64,000 nt of DNA from Periplaneta americana (Eukaryota; Arthropoda; Insecta; Blattodea; Blattidae). Positions within the stretch are counted from its first letter, which is position 1. Each line of letters begins with the position of its first letter. Made by a program: the position numbers and the translations under genes. The stretch is from assembly GCF_040183065.1 (NCBI RefSeq), contig NC_091125.1, positions 130,401,121 to 130,465,120 of the forward strand, given 5' to 3'. Below the pieces are notes generated by a model, which was given only the letters and a program-made list of their open reading frames with translations, did no database searches and was not told the origin of the DNA. Below, one piece after another: positions 52,643 to 63,483 of this stretch.

Positions 52643-53035
52643 CAGTAGTGGCAAAAAAAAACCGGACCGATCCTTGTAGCTGATTTCAGAGCCTTTTTCA
52701 CTCCAGAGCACGATAGACTGGTAGCTAAGACTTTCGTTGTTCGAATCCTGTCTGGGAAGGAAACTTTTTTTTTTGTTCCTTACTCAAATTTATTCCCAAT
52801 ACTTTTGGAGTGCAGCGATATTTTACTACTTAATTAACTTATTATTACCAGAACATGAATTTTACCAGCAATCGAAAAGTATTAGGAATAAATTTGAATA
52901 AGGAACAAAAAAAAAGTTTCCTTCCCAGGCAGGATTCGAACCACGAAAGTCTTAGTTACCAATCTATTGTGCTCTGGAGTGAACAAGGCTCTGAAATCAG
53001 CTACAATGGTCGGTCCGGTTTTTTTTGCACTACTG
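52643..53035. mobile_element. Foldback element with tRNA-like B box, TA-flanked
   Basis: Arms of about 170 bp (52643-52809 and 52869-53035) are near-perfect inverted copies. The ends read CAGTAGTGGCAAAAAAAACC and complement, with TA on both sides (52641-52642, 53036-53037). Each arm contains a polymerase III B box-like GTTCGAATCCTG and a pseudo-tRNA stretch (CTGGTAGCTAAGACTTTCG). A partial copy of one arm lies at 38443-38530. No ORF. Confidence 0.82.
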
Positions 53036-53599
53036 TACACTAGTGCTGCTTATGATTAGGTTTCCTCCGGAGCGGTTGTTTGCGCGCTTTCAATCGGAGA
53101 CCTCCGGTTACCTCCGATTGATGCCGCGCAGGTTGTATATGTGCTGTGGCGCAGACATACACTTTCCGCTGAGCATTCCTTTAATCGGATCAGGTAGTGA
53201 TTCGAGTCCGCTGACGTCCGCGTATCTTTTAAAATAAGTTCTAATTTGTTGTTGTTTAATCTCTCTTTTATGTTAATCTCTCTCTCTCTCTTTCTTCGGC
53301 TCTTTTTTTTGTGTTGCTTAAAGTGCTACGTTAGCTGACAGATTTTGTTTCTAGTTTTGAAATTCATAGCATATGTGGAAAGCCGTATTAGTTTTATGTC
53401 ACTGATCAAATTAATAACATTCAATCTAAGTGCAAAACTAATGCAGAAGTAAAGATTTTCAGTAGCTAATGTAAACATTTAGGCTATACTTTAATTCTCC
53501 TAGAAACTCTCGTTTAATCGCAAACAGGGTTTGTCAATTATTATTCTAATCGGTTTAGTTAACAAAATATAGGCCTATTAAGGGAGTTTCAGAATGAAA

Positions 53600-53760
53600 C
53601 AAAAGAAACGTGGGTTATCAATGGAATAAAGTTTACTGTCCAACCGGATTCTTCACCGGACAGGATTGTGATTATTGTGTTATAGGGTGTCAGTATTTGA
53701 ACTGCCTCTTTTAAAACGCGCCACTCCTGCTCTGTAATAAAAATATAAGTGGATATCAAT
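53600..53760 (-). pseudogene. ZBED1-like hAT transposase core fragment
   Basis: ITEQEWRVLKEAVQILTPYN followed by TIITILSGEESGWTVNFIPL matches the helical segment of ZBED-type hAT transposases in which L-x-P-F/Y and SGE/SxxK motifs are conserved. It is about 50 residues long, in the same orientation as the BED finger at 54010-54191, and separated from it by non-coding sequence. Confidence 0.72.
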
Positions 53761-54009
53761 TTAAGGATAATTGTAATTATATTATTACAAGATGTTTCTT
53801 TAGTTTCATTCAGAAATATTTTAATCCAAACAATAAAATATAACTCAAGTTGTCTAAATAGTAAAATATAACTCAAGTCGTCTTGTAAATATTTCATTTG
53901 GTTTATTGCCTCGAAAGTTACGTTTTAGAGAAATTTCAATACTTTTTCATAGACTGTGAGCGTTTGGGAACAATAGCACTAAAACAATTGAAAAAGAAAT
54001 CGTATCAAA

Positions 54010-54191
54010 TGTTTTGCGTAATTGTTTTCATCAAGTTCGCGATTGTGCGATCGCTTCAAATGGTCTAACAAGTTCGAAGTTCCACCACCCTTAGAGTAAA
54101 TTCGCCCACAAAGTTTACAGTGTGCGACTTTATTATTACCTTCAACCAAATTAGAGAATTTCCATGCGACGGATATCCGATTTGGTGCCAT
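54010..54191 (-). pseudogene. BED zinc finger of a ZBED1-like hAT transposase
   Basis: The minus frame starts MAPNRISVAWKFSNLVEGNN, followed by AHCKLCGRIYSKGGGTSNLL and DHLKRSHNRELDENN. C-x2-C ... H-x4-H with a GG(G)TSNL-xx-HL core is the standard BED finger of hAT transposases. The frame stops about 15 codons later, where the deletion begins. Confidence 0.85.
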
Positions 54192-54629
54192 TTTATTCCC
54201 CTCACAACTACCGTCAGTCCGTACGCGCCGGTCGTCCTTGAGCTAACTGTCCCTTCGCTCCGAACCCCCGCAACCCTCCATATGTCCCCTGTTCCACCTA
54301 CGGTAGTACCGGAGATCACCGGTGGAGAGCTTTATTCGTAATCTCCGATTCCTCCGCGGTAGTAGTCACTCCGATGAGCAGCATTGCTGTACACTAACGC
54401 ACAGGTAAACAAAACTCAACGCTCCACCTCACTCCGTTGCACTGTAACTTCACTTCATTCTTAAGTTGTATCGGATCCTAAGCCCGCTCATAACAAATAA
54501 GCTCGTGGTTCACAGTTGAGAAAATTCTTATCTACGGAGAAAATTCCAAGCTACGCTAACTGGATCCTTTGATGAATTTAAATTCTGAAGAAGGAAATAA
54601 TACAATTCCGTGTCTTGTTCCGTTTACAG

Positions 54630-54792
54630 CGGACTTCTCATGGATTCTCGTCTCGTCATATTCGCTGTTTTACTGTTAATACTGCCCGCTCTGGAGGGCG
54701 CCAGAATCCTGGTACTCATGAACCTGGCGGCACCCAGCCACACGTACTTCAGTAGGACCCTGAGTCGAGCTCTAGCCAGGAGAGGACATCAG
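54630..54792 (+). CDS. UDP-glucuronosyltransferase gene 2, first coding exon
   Basis: The ATG at 54640 opens a signal peptide (MDSRLVIFAVLLLILPALEG) and then the start of the mature N-terminal domain: ARILVLMNLAAPSHTYFSRT, LSRALARRGHQ. This is the usual UGT N-terminus with the AxSH...P/SxS-like acceptor-site region. A pyrimidine-rich acceptor (TCTTGTTCCGTTTACAG ending at 54629) suggests an upstream non-coding exon; alternatively the transcript starts nearby. The donor is CAG|GTAACG at 54793, phase 0, matching the phase 0 acceptor at 63591. It is likely the next UGT in a tandem array with gene 1. Confidence 0.87.
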
Positions 54793-55299
54793 GTAACGAG
54801 GCCAGATTTCTGATTTAGCACTCACATCACTTGTTATTCCTATGCCTAACCGTGTGAAGACATATAGGCCTATATATGTAAAGCCGACTATAGACGATCT
54901 AATTTGTTAACCTGATTAAATCAGATTTAACTTACACTTGGCCTGACTTGGTCGCTTGATTTTTGCTGTCTAATTCTTCCTGTTATCGAAACAGCAAGAA
55001 GTTGGGATCGCATTAGCAACATCTTTAACTGCTAAATTAAGGAAAAGAAATATGGGAGCAAAAAAATGACTAATGCAGCGACAAAAATTCAGAACTGAAT
55101 AGTGATGACTTTAGTAATAATTTGAATAATGAATAAGATATTGTTAAACATTTGAAAAAAAAAAAAAGAAAAAGGAAAAAAGCTTTTTTTTTTCTGAAAA
55201 ATCTATGAACTTTTCATCAATATAATAAATTACAGTTCTTTGTTACATACAACGTGAGCTATTCGCTTTGCAAATCTACAAGGCTATTTCATTTCCACC

Positions 55300-55315
55300 C
55301 TGCACACACACACAT

Positions 55316-55374
<59 letters not shown>
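55300..55374. repeat. (CA)n(TA)n microsatellite
   Basis: A CACACA stretch runs into about 50 bp of pure TA, which ends at the start of the next SINE. Confidence 0.95.
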
Positions 55375-55377
<3 letters not shown>

Positions 55378-55626
55378 TTAGTAGGTTATTTTACGACGCT
55401 TTATCAACATCTTTGGTTATTTAGCGTCTGAATGAGATGAAGGTGATAATGATGGTGAAATCAGTCCGGGGTCCAGCACCGAAAGTTACCCAGCATTTGC
55501 TCGTATTGGGTTGAGGGAAAACCCCGGAAAAAACCTCAACCAGGTAACTTTCCCCGACCGGGATTCGAACCCGGCCCACCTGGTTTCGCCGCCAGACGCA
55601 CTGACGGTTACTCCATAGGTGTGGAC
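55375..55626 (-). mobile_element. tRNA-derived SINE family A, copy 5
   Basis: Full-length reverse copy: 3' module TTATTTTACGACGCTTTATC at the left and head CCACCTGGTTTCGCC ... GTGTGGAC at the right. It is flanked by TATATA on both sides, so the target duplication is masked by the microsatellite. Confidence 0.9.
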
Positions 55627-55649
55627 TATATATATATTTTTTTTTTCGT

Positions 55650-55899
55650 GTCTACACCTGTGGAGTAACGGTCAGCGCGTCTGGCGGCGAAATCAGGTGG
55701 GCCGGGTTCGAATCCCGGTCGGGGAAAGTTACCTGGTTGAGTTTTTTTCCGGGGTTTTCCCGCAACCCAATACGAGCAAATGCTGGGTAACTTTCGGTGC
55801 TGGACCCCGGACTCATTTCACCATCATTATCACCTTCATCTCATTCAGACGCTAAATAACCTGAGATGATGATACAGCGTCGTAAAATAACCTAATACA
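55650..55899 (+). mobile_element. tRNA-derived SINE family A, copy 6, head-to-head with copy 5
   Basis: Forward full-length copy: head GTCTACACCTGTGGAGTAAC, B box GGGTTCGAATCCCGG, 3' module CAGCGTCGTAAAATAACC. A TATATTTT...TCGT-like flank occurs on both sides. Copies 5 and 6 form a 520-bp inverted repeat with a 23-bp centre. Both share an unusual GGCGGCGAAA variant, where other copies have GGCCGCGAAA. Confidence 0.9.
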
Positions 55900-56157
55900 T
55901 ATATTTTCGTAGTGTTGATGCTGTGGGAGCAAGTTATGAACGAGCGCGCATGATTCTCGCTAGACATGGAACATTTATTAAGGACTGCATTTTAACAGCA
56001 GCAAATAATGTATGTCCCAATGAATCTTCGAAGTTCGAGACCATAAGCTTGTCGCTAAATATTATAGTTAATTTCCCTGGTCTTACATTCGCACACCTCA
56101 ATGTGATCGGTCACAGAATACTGAATGCAAGTACGATTGAGTTGTCTGCTTTATGTC

Positions 56158-57542
56158 ATCCGCATAGACAAGCAATTCAATTCCAAACTCTTTCTGTTAT
56201 CCTGGACTTTCCTAATGGCATATTACAGAGCAAAGTTAAAAAGTAAAGGTGATAGTGCATCTCCTTGCTTTAGCCAGCAGTGAATTGGAAAAGCGTCAGA
56301 CAGAAACTGGCCTATATGGACTCTGATGTACGTTTCGCTTAGATACATTTTAATTAATCGAACTAGTTTCTTGGGAATACCAAATTCAATAAAACTTCTC
56401 TCTTAACCGAATTATACGCCTTTCTGAAATCTATGAATGAATGATGTACTGTGTTTTTATACTTTCCAATATCTGTCGAACACAAAAAAAAATCTGATCA
56501 ATAGTTGATCTATTGCGCCTAAAAACACACTGATGATTCCCAATAATTGCATCTACATGTGGAGTTAATCTTCTCAAAAGAATATTGGACAAAATTTTGT
56601 ACGACGTCAACAAAAGTGACATTCCTCGAAAGTTACTACAGATAGTTTTGTCCCCCTTCTTAAAGATAGATAAAATTATGGACTCCTTCCATTGTTCTGG
56701 TACAATTTCCTTTTCCCAAATATTAAGTACAAGCTTATAAATTCCTCTAGATATTGCTCTTACACCCTTTTATATTAATTCTGATGGAATTTGATCGATA
56801 CCTGGATATTAGTAATTTTTCAGTTTTTCTATCGCAATTTTGACTTCAGAAAGTGTGGGTTCGGGTATAAATGGCTCAGCAGTTTGTATTTTAATTTCGT
56901 CCCGCTCATTTCTATTTGGCCTATATACATTTAGTATAATTTCCTAAAATAATTCTTCCATCTGTTCAGAATTGAATGAGTATCTGCAAGCAAGTCTCAT
57001 CCTTGATCATGTTTACCCTTGCCTGATATCCGTTCTTAAATTCCTTTATGCCCTTATATAAGTATCTAATATTTTTATTCTTACTATTTGCTTTTACCTC
57101 ATTCAGTTTTTCTTTCAAGTAATCCCTCTTTTTATTCCTAAGTACATGATTTGCTTCCCGTCTTTCATTAAAATAATTATCTCTATTCGCCTCAACTGTA
57201 TCCTGTAAGAATTTCAATTTTGCCTGTTTACTTCATTTTACTACCATGTAACAATCTTCATCAAACCACGGTTTTTTTTTTCTTAGTTTCATAATAACCT
57301 ATGCTCTGCTCAGCTGCAATTTTGATACTATCTCTGATATTTTCCCACACGCTATCAACATCTAACTCTTCCTCAACTTCGTCGAAACTTCCTAAAGTCG
57401 CAAACCTATTTCAAATTTCTACCTGATAACTTTGTTTAGTTTCCTCGTCCTTTAATTTCGGTATATTGAATCTCCTAATATTAACTTGTTGCTCTACTCG
57501 CTTGGCTACTGATAGTCGTTCTCTTAATTCTCCAATTATTAT
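56158..57542 (-). mobile_element. RTE-P LINE, reverse internal fragment, both ends missing
   Basis: The minus strand matches the full-length element from about base 27668 (GGAGAATTAAGAGAACGAC) to just past the YADD box (TATGCGGATGACATAA), so the endonuclease start, the 5' region and the 3' tail are absent. Stops and indels are scattered throughout. No target duplication is seen, in keeping with a copy whose ends were removed later. Confidence 0.88.
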
Positions 57543-59599
57543 GAAATTATGTGTTAAGAAAATGTAAATGCTTATAAACATTTGCACAAACAAGCAAAAT
57601 TACAAAAAAATAAAATAAATTATGCAGTCTTCCCAGAAAATAGTGGTGTGGTGTGACAGCGTTTTGCCGTCACAGCTCCGAACTGTTGTTCTCAGGGTTC
57701 GTTGAAACCTGAGCTCCGAAAATTGAAAATTCCAGGTATTGAAGTAAATCTGATACATAGTCACAACTGTTATTTGTGTCGAGGTCGTACCACGCCGTAG
57801 CGGAGAAATAAGGAACAACATGTTCTTGAACTAAGGAGCTGACAACCGCCATTTGCAGGGACGACAACGCGCGCGATTTCTAAGCCGCTATTTGAATACC
57901 ATACGTGGTATTGAATTCCATATCCGAAAGATGAATTTTTTGTTTATAGTAATAGTACTTTCTTTGCAAGATAGCCTACCCTTAATATCGTATTTCTGAT
58001 GTCAGGCTTGCATCATTTAACCCTTAAATTGGCAATATATCCTATAGGATACAACAGATTAATAAGGCTATATGCTATAATTTTAATATAACAATAAAAA
58101 AAATTGGTAAGAAAATTAAAATTTCACAATACTATAATAATGCATCAACATATAAAATTTTGACATTGCGATAGTTGTTTAATAATAATAGAAAGACACT
58201 CTTTCAGCTTTCCCAATAGGGATATCTTATACGAAGTTTTACCACTAGATGGCAGAAGCGTCTCATGCGGTGCAACATGTTGTAGGGCTATGTTATGTCA
58301 TATGCTACAGTTGATTACGTTTTCCCGCTTTTCGTTTTCTGTGCGTGTCAAAATTATATTTATAATTATTTTGTATAACCTAGTATAATTTAATATAATT
58401 CAGTATTTTCTTACCTCTTAATTTAATTTACAATAAATAATAACGTAAACCTGTATAATATTGAGCGATTCCCCGAGATGAGTGGGGAAATCTGCAATAT
58501 GCAAAGTATAGATACGAGTAAATTGAATGTTCATGAACTCAAACGAGAACTTTGAGAACGAGATGCACGAATAAAAAAATAGGAACTATGTCGGAGGTGA
58601 ATATTACCCCTTTAATCATTAGTATTTAAGAACCGTACGCTAAAAACAGGATATGCAGACACCAATGTGTGTGTGTGTGTTTTTATAGGGAAGGGACTAT
58701 CGAGATTGAATTCCTCGTATTTTTTCTGTAGTTTCAGAAAGATCAAAAATGCAATTTTTAATAGGATGATATAATATGATCGCAGTAGTATCACGATTAG
58801 TAATGCGTTTTGTAGGTTAAGGACATGCAGTTTTGAATATTATGTGGGATGATTTTGAAAATTCGAAGTTAAAAAATGGTTTTAATAATTAGGGTACAGT
58901 ACATTAAAAACATTATTCAAGAAAATGGATTTCACTACGGATCGTCCTGGATAATAAACATCCCAGTTTATCGAGACTTTACTGCAGGCGTAAACTTCGG
59001 AGACTTCAACTACTGCATATAATCTAAGCTAACATAGCTCGCTGTCGAGGTTGCATATGTTTTTATTAATTTTTATTTTCCTCTTCCAAAATGAAACTAT
59101 AGTCAACAATTCCTTACTTGAAGTAGTTACTTTCTAGGAGCAATTTAATTACTTATATTTTTTAAGGTTTAAAGGATATTCAAATTATTTCGGGACCTGA
59201 TTGAAGACAAAAAGCTTTCCCTGGTTGTTACATATAGGGACATAACAAAATTTGCAATTTTTAGTTGTTTTAAGAGTATTTAATATACTAATACACTACG
59301 TATATCCTCAATGTTTATATATCGAAAAACAAATGCACACGTAAAGCGCATCCCCAAAGTACACGTACGCTATCTGTTGGTGCAAGTTCAGGATATCCCT
59401 ATAACGGGACTGCCTCATTGGACAAAGCATAACAAACACACAGAGTTAAAACAAAAACCGACCACAAAAGAGAAATGTGGGGAACGAACAAGAAAGGGAC
59501 ATTAAGTACAGAAAATATAATAGCATACATATAACAGGCTTAAGCATAGTAAACAAATAGATTAGACGTTCAAACAAAAGTTCTTCCTTATTAGGAAAC
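57543..59599. other. Unassigned intronic sequence
   Basis: No gene or element recognised over about 2 kb. A short frame at 58477-58570 reads MSGEICNMQSIDTSKLNVHE then LKREL and stops, a faint resemblance to the SAP-like start of some transposon ORFs. CCACTAGATGGCAGAAGCG lies at 58243. Confidence 0.4.
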
Positions 59600-59860
59600 A
59601 AAGAACAGGAGGCATTTTAAAATGGCAAGTGATCCTCTGATAGCAGTAAGGGAAACATCACGAATGAAGTCGTCGTTGTTCAGCTGGAACTTCTTGCAGA
59701 AACTGACAAAGAGGCGAGGTATTGTGCCCCTAGCGCCAACCATTAGCCCAACTACTTCAGTGGAGGTGGGGTGATATTTCTACAAATAGAATGGAACTGT
59801 GAGCTCATAAATTCTGTATTTTTCTGCGTGGACTTCCTGTTACAGTCCGACACGGTTTAA
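59600..59860 (-). pseudogene. R2-like LINE C-terminal fragment
   Basis: Minus translation: EVHAEKYRIYELTVPFYL, an in-frame TAG, KYHPTSTEVVGLMVGARGTI, PRLFVSFCKKFQLNNDDFIR and LTAIRGSLAILK. GLMVGARGTIP...FCK and the final RGS-x-x-IL block are hallmarks of the extreme C-terminus of R2-type LINE proteins, after the restriction-like endonuclease. The preceding part of such a protein is found at 62133-62405 on the same strand. One stop; not functional. Confidence 0.72.
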
Positions 59861-60749
59861 TAAACTAGTGTGAGAAGTGTCGTTTTGCCAATTTAAGGGT
59901 TAATAGAATTTGTGAATATTAATCAGGGCCGTATTTAGGGATTCTTACTTCCTTGGACAAAAGAAATAATTATCGCCTACTCCAAATGAAAGTTACACAT
60001 TATTTATTTTCTTTTTGATTTCTTGCACTTGCCTAAAAATAATGTAAATTTTTTGCATAATTGAAATTTTAAATATAAATGTGGAATTTAAGTGAGGGGG
60101 TCAGAAGCAAAGGAGTATAAGTGCACTTAAGTTATTTGTGAGAAAATGTAGTTGAAAGTACTTAAGATTTCGTAAATTCTGTGAAATTTTTTATTTCAGT
60201 TTTCGTGTGTGATGTGTTTAAAAGATGTATCCCTTTCAATGTTAAATGTTTTTGCTTGCCCTGGATGCACTTAACTCATATTCTTAGAAATGTCACTTGT
60301 ACCCCTTTACTTCTGATTCCCTCAAGTTACATAGTAGTCCGCTAAGCAGACGTTTAAGTATATAAATTACACGATGTCCTTCAGAAGCATTTTTATGATA
60401 AGCTTTTGACGGCCATCGTGTAATTTATATACTTATAAATATAAAAGTTAGAATGACAGTAGAATAAATCACTTTTCACAAACATGAGTTCAATATATGT
60501 TCATATACAGGATGTTGTCCTCGGTACCAGGTCCCATAATGACTGGAAAAACAAAACGGAAACAGAAGTGAACAAAAAGCGTGCCCCCTGGAAGGTGTAG
60601 AAAAATCAGGTTAAATCGATGTAGATTAATCCAAACTACATTATCCTGAAGTATTCTACATTCCTACTGAGACACCCTGTCTAAGGCTGTAGACAGAGCG
60701 TGATGTCACACTCTTCTGTGTTGCATGAACATAATTATATTATTAATAT

Positions 60750-61077
60750 TGAGCAATATTCACATGTGTCCTGTTCCACCACACTTCCATCGAAATGTTT
60801 AAATTTTTTGGATGTAACCTTCCCAAGAAATTGGTGGGCCAACTTCCTGGCCGCATAGATCCCCGGATTTATCTCCTTTGAATTTTTTGCGTGGGAATTT
60901 ATTGAACATTTTGTGTACAGCAGAAAAGTTCGTAATTTGATTGATTTGAGACAGCGTATCATTCAAGCACTTGAGATTATAACACCTGATATGTTAGTGA
61001 ACACCTGGCGAGAGGTTGAGTATCGTTTCGGTACCTGTCGAGCTATAAATGGTGCTCATGTTGAAGTGTACTAGAGA
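60750..61077 (+). pseudogene. IS630/Tc-like DDE transposase C-terminal fragment
   Basis: The + strand keeps a decayed PRSPDLSPLxF block near 60840-60890 (here IPGFISFEFFAWEF), then LIDLRQRIIQALEIITPDML and VNTWREVEYRFGTCRAINGA, HVEVY with a stop at about 61072. The order (third acidic residue block, then the VENVxDLxxRI and HVExY tail) is that of mariner/Tc-like transposases common in arthropods. The first two catalytic blocks are missing and the DDE residue region is mutated. Confidence 0.65.
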
Positions 61078-61539
61078 AAGTAAAACATTTTCAGTTACTC
61101 TATACAATGCAGAAGAAATTTATTTAATAAACCTTATCCAAGTTACGATAGAAGCTGTTATTTTTGTATACTTTTAGTGTGGACACAGTGTATGATTGTA
61201 CAACTAATAATTTACTATATGCATTTAATCTCTCAAAACATTTAATGCTATTTCTTCCAAAGATGAAATATTTTAACATAAACGCAAGAATGTAGTAATA
61301 CAAAATTGTGTAATACCATCTATCACCAGCTCCAATTAAAATCCCAATTACTTCCCATTTGGAATGTCATACTTTTCACAAGAATAGAGTATGCATGGTT
61401 CGTAATGTCTTTGTTTTTCCTTATTCACTTCCTCTGCTTGTCCGGCATTCTTCTCGAATCTCACAGTTCGGTCCAAAAGTATCCGAACATCTTCTTTCTT
61501 GATAATCCATGTTGAATCTTTCACACTTCACACATAGCT

Positions 61540-62145
61540 AAAAACAAAAACCAAAACCCAAGCACAGAAATTACACATACATAACAACATGAAACACCTA
61601 CATTACATGAAAAACAAACATAACACAAACGCATAAAAAACATATCTACACACATCACTCACCATACAGAACTAGAAGAAATCATAACACGCACAAACGA
61701 AATCATAGCCAATATCAGCCACAAAATAAAGAAATGACACAATACCAAGATAGCAAAACTAAAAACACAACAAACAAAAATACACAAATCAGAACACAAA
61801 TTTCACCCAAAAATACACAACACAACAAACATAACCTTCAACCGCAAGAAATCATTCTATTGGAAAAAGGATTAAAACATAACATACCACACAACAACAC
61901 AGGACCAAAACAAAAAACACAGACAATCATCAACACGGAAACAGCAATACAAAATACAAAAACAGATCACCAAGAATACATTAGACAAGACATCATAAGA
62001 CACATAAACAAAATATACGAATCCAACACAAACAAAAGAGAACATATTACAATAAAAACACTAAAAGCAAAACAACAACAACATAACCTCATTTTCACCA
62101 AAGCAGACAAGGGCAATTGTGCAGTAATATTATCTTCTTTCTATT
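61540..62145 (+). pseudogene. Penelope-like element reverse transcriptase N-terminal fragment
   Basis: A strongly A-rich coding strand. Readable blocks are MKHLHYMKNKHNTNA (61590, then stops), and in the open frame from 61734 EIILLEKGLKHNIPH, YIRQDIIRHINKIYE, ITIKTLKAKQQQHNLIFTKA and DKGNCAVIL. LLEKGLKxxxP and FTKADKGNxxVI are typical of the region just before the RT palm in Penelope-like elements. The RT core and GIY-YIG endonuclease are absent; the piece stops at about 62140 against R2-like sequence. Frameshifts lie upstream of 61734. Confidence 0.62.
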
Positions 62146-62450
62146 GAGCGCAACAATATCTGCCCTTTTATGGAGCCATCTGATGATATGCAATGTACCT
62201 CTTCAAATACTTCAAAGATGTTTAATTTCCTGAGCGATTTATCATTGCTGTTTCTCACTTTACAGTGACGATTATTTTGCAGCAAATCAATTTTCTTGCA
62301 GAAACCGAGAACATGAGGTAAGGTTTCAATCTCGTTACAGTGGCCACAACGGATTTCTTGGCTTCTGCCTGGGATGCTACGGACAGGAAAAACATTGCAA
62401 TTCATCTTCAGCGCATTGATCCATTGGGAAAATGATAAATCCTTCTTTGT
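62133..62450 (-). pseudogene. R2-like LINE fragment with CCHC-type motif
   Basis: Minus translation MNCNVFPVRSIPGRSQEIRC, GHCNEIETLPHVLGFCKKID, LLQNNRHCKVRNSNDKSLRK, then FEEVHCISSDGSIK and, after a frameshift, RADIVAL. C-x2-C-x8-H-x4-C followed by R-H-xx and RADIVAL (the start of the restriction-like endonuclease with its catalytic Asp) is the standard order in R2-type LINEs. Sequence stops at about 62133 where the Penelope-like piece begins. Confidence 0.7.
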
Positions 62451-62496
62451 GGTAACTCATGTGTTAGTTTATTACATTTTGGATTTACTCAATTCA

Positions 62497-62935
62497 CATA
62501 CAGGGTGAGTCAGGAGGAAAGGTACATGGTTTGAGGGGTGGTAATATTGATGATTCTGAATAAAAACGCTTATATGAACATAGGTCCTGTTCTTAACGGT
62601 TTCAGAGAAAACTAATGGAAACAATGAAGAACATGAAAAGTATAGATGATAGTAAATTAAAACATTGTTACCGTATGTTCTGTTTAATTGTGTACTTTTC
62701 TTTACAGAACATGTTCAAAAAGTCCACCGTCAACTTCAGTGCATTTTGCAGCTCTTGTAGACAGCTGCTGTGCTGCTGATCTGAGCTGATTCGGACATTC
62801 CTTACTTGAGCACAAGCATGTAAAATGCGAACGAAAAGTTTCACTTTGAGCTTGTAGACTTCGCTCTTAAGTTCTTGCTTCTCAGCCTGCCAAAGCACTG
62901 TGCTAACAGCTCGGGCCACGAGAGACCCTGGGCCC
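62497..62935 (-). mobile_element. End of an arthropod Tc/IS630-like transposon
   Basis: TACAGGGTGAGTCAGGAGGA at 62497 has the look of the conserved termini of many arthropod IS630/Tc-like elements. On the minus strand a degraded protein end (about 62680-62880) reads AQVRNVRISSDQQHSSCLQE, similar in position to the transposase tail that normally ends a few hundred bases before the terminus. The right end was not found. Low to moderate confidence. Confidence 0.4.
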
Positions 62936-63269
62936 GAGCTTGTGGGAAACCAAGGTCTCTAGATGTCGCTGTCGAACAGGTCCTCTCATCCCATTCCACT
63001 AATGTCCGCCATCTTTGAGACATCGGTTGCTGTTGTCAAGCAGAACATTCTCCGAAAGTTATCGAAATATCTGTTTTGGAAACTTACTTTATGAAATATA
63101 TAAATTTAAACACAAATTCCTTCCACAACCCAACCATAGCGCAATGTAAACAAACCTAAGAGTTGGCGCAAATATGGCAGCGTGCGAAGACCTGACTTAT
63201 CGACGGACCTTGCGGTAAAGCTGTGACAACTGCCACCAATGGCCGAGCTTAACATGACCGCGTGTGATA

Positions 63270-63483
63270 CAGTCCGCGTCACCGTTTTTGGCGTGTGTTC
63301 TAGATATATATAGTGCCCAGTTTGTGAGTGTGTTGCTAGTGCAGCTGTAAATTGTACTACTCCTATACATGTCACATCAGCCATTTGACAAACAGTTGTC
63401 AGACTGACTGCGGCAAATGTAAAACACTCGCACTTAACGTTCCCATTACTTATTTCACACATCAAAAACGGTGACGCGGACTA
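63270..63483. mobile_element. TA-flanked MITE, 214 bp, upstream of a UGT exon
   Basis: CAGTCCGCGTCACCGTTTTT at the left pairs with AAAAACGGTGACGCGGACTA at the right; TA lies at 63268-63269 and 63484-63485. The 119-codon minus frame across it has no family features. It ends 108 bp before the UGT exon at 63592. Confidence 0.82.

Larger units (their letters stand above)
53041..54386 (-). mobile_element. ZBED-type hAT element, internally deleted, 8-bp target duplication
   Basis: The termini TAGTGCTGCTTATGATTAG and (complement) CAATGCTGCTCATCGG are imperfect inverted repeats. Exact CTGTACAC duplications lie at 53033-53040 and 54387-54394. The minus strand carries a BED zinc finger near the right and a short piece of transposase core near the left; the rest is deleted. 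The left duplication overlaps the end of the foldback element at 53035, so the hAT inserted later. Its right end is 253 bp upstream of the UGT gene 2 start codon. Confidence 0.9.

Noticed and set aside
53041..54386. Host ZBED gene
   Set aside because: The BED finger lies inside an element with terminal repeats and an exact 8-bp duplication, and the core is deleted.
58477..58570. SAP-domain-like start (KLNVHELKREL)
   Set aside because: Stops after about 25 codons with nothing recognisable after it; kept only as a remark in the unassigned region.
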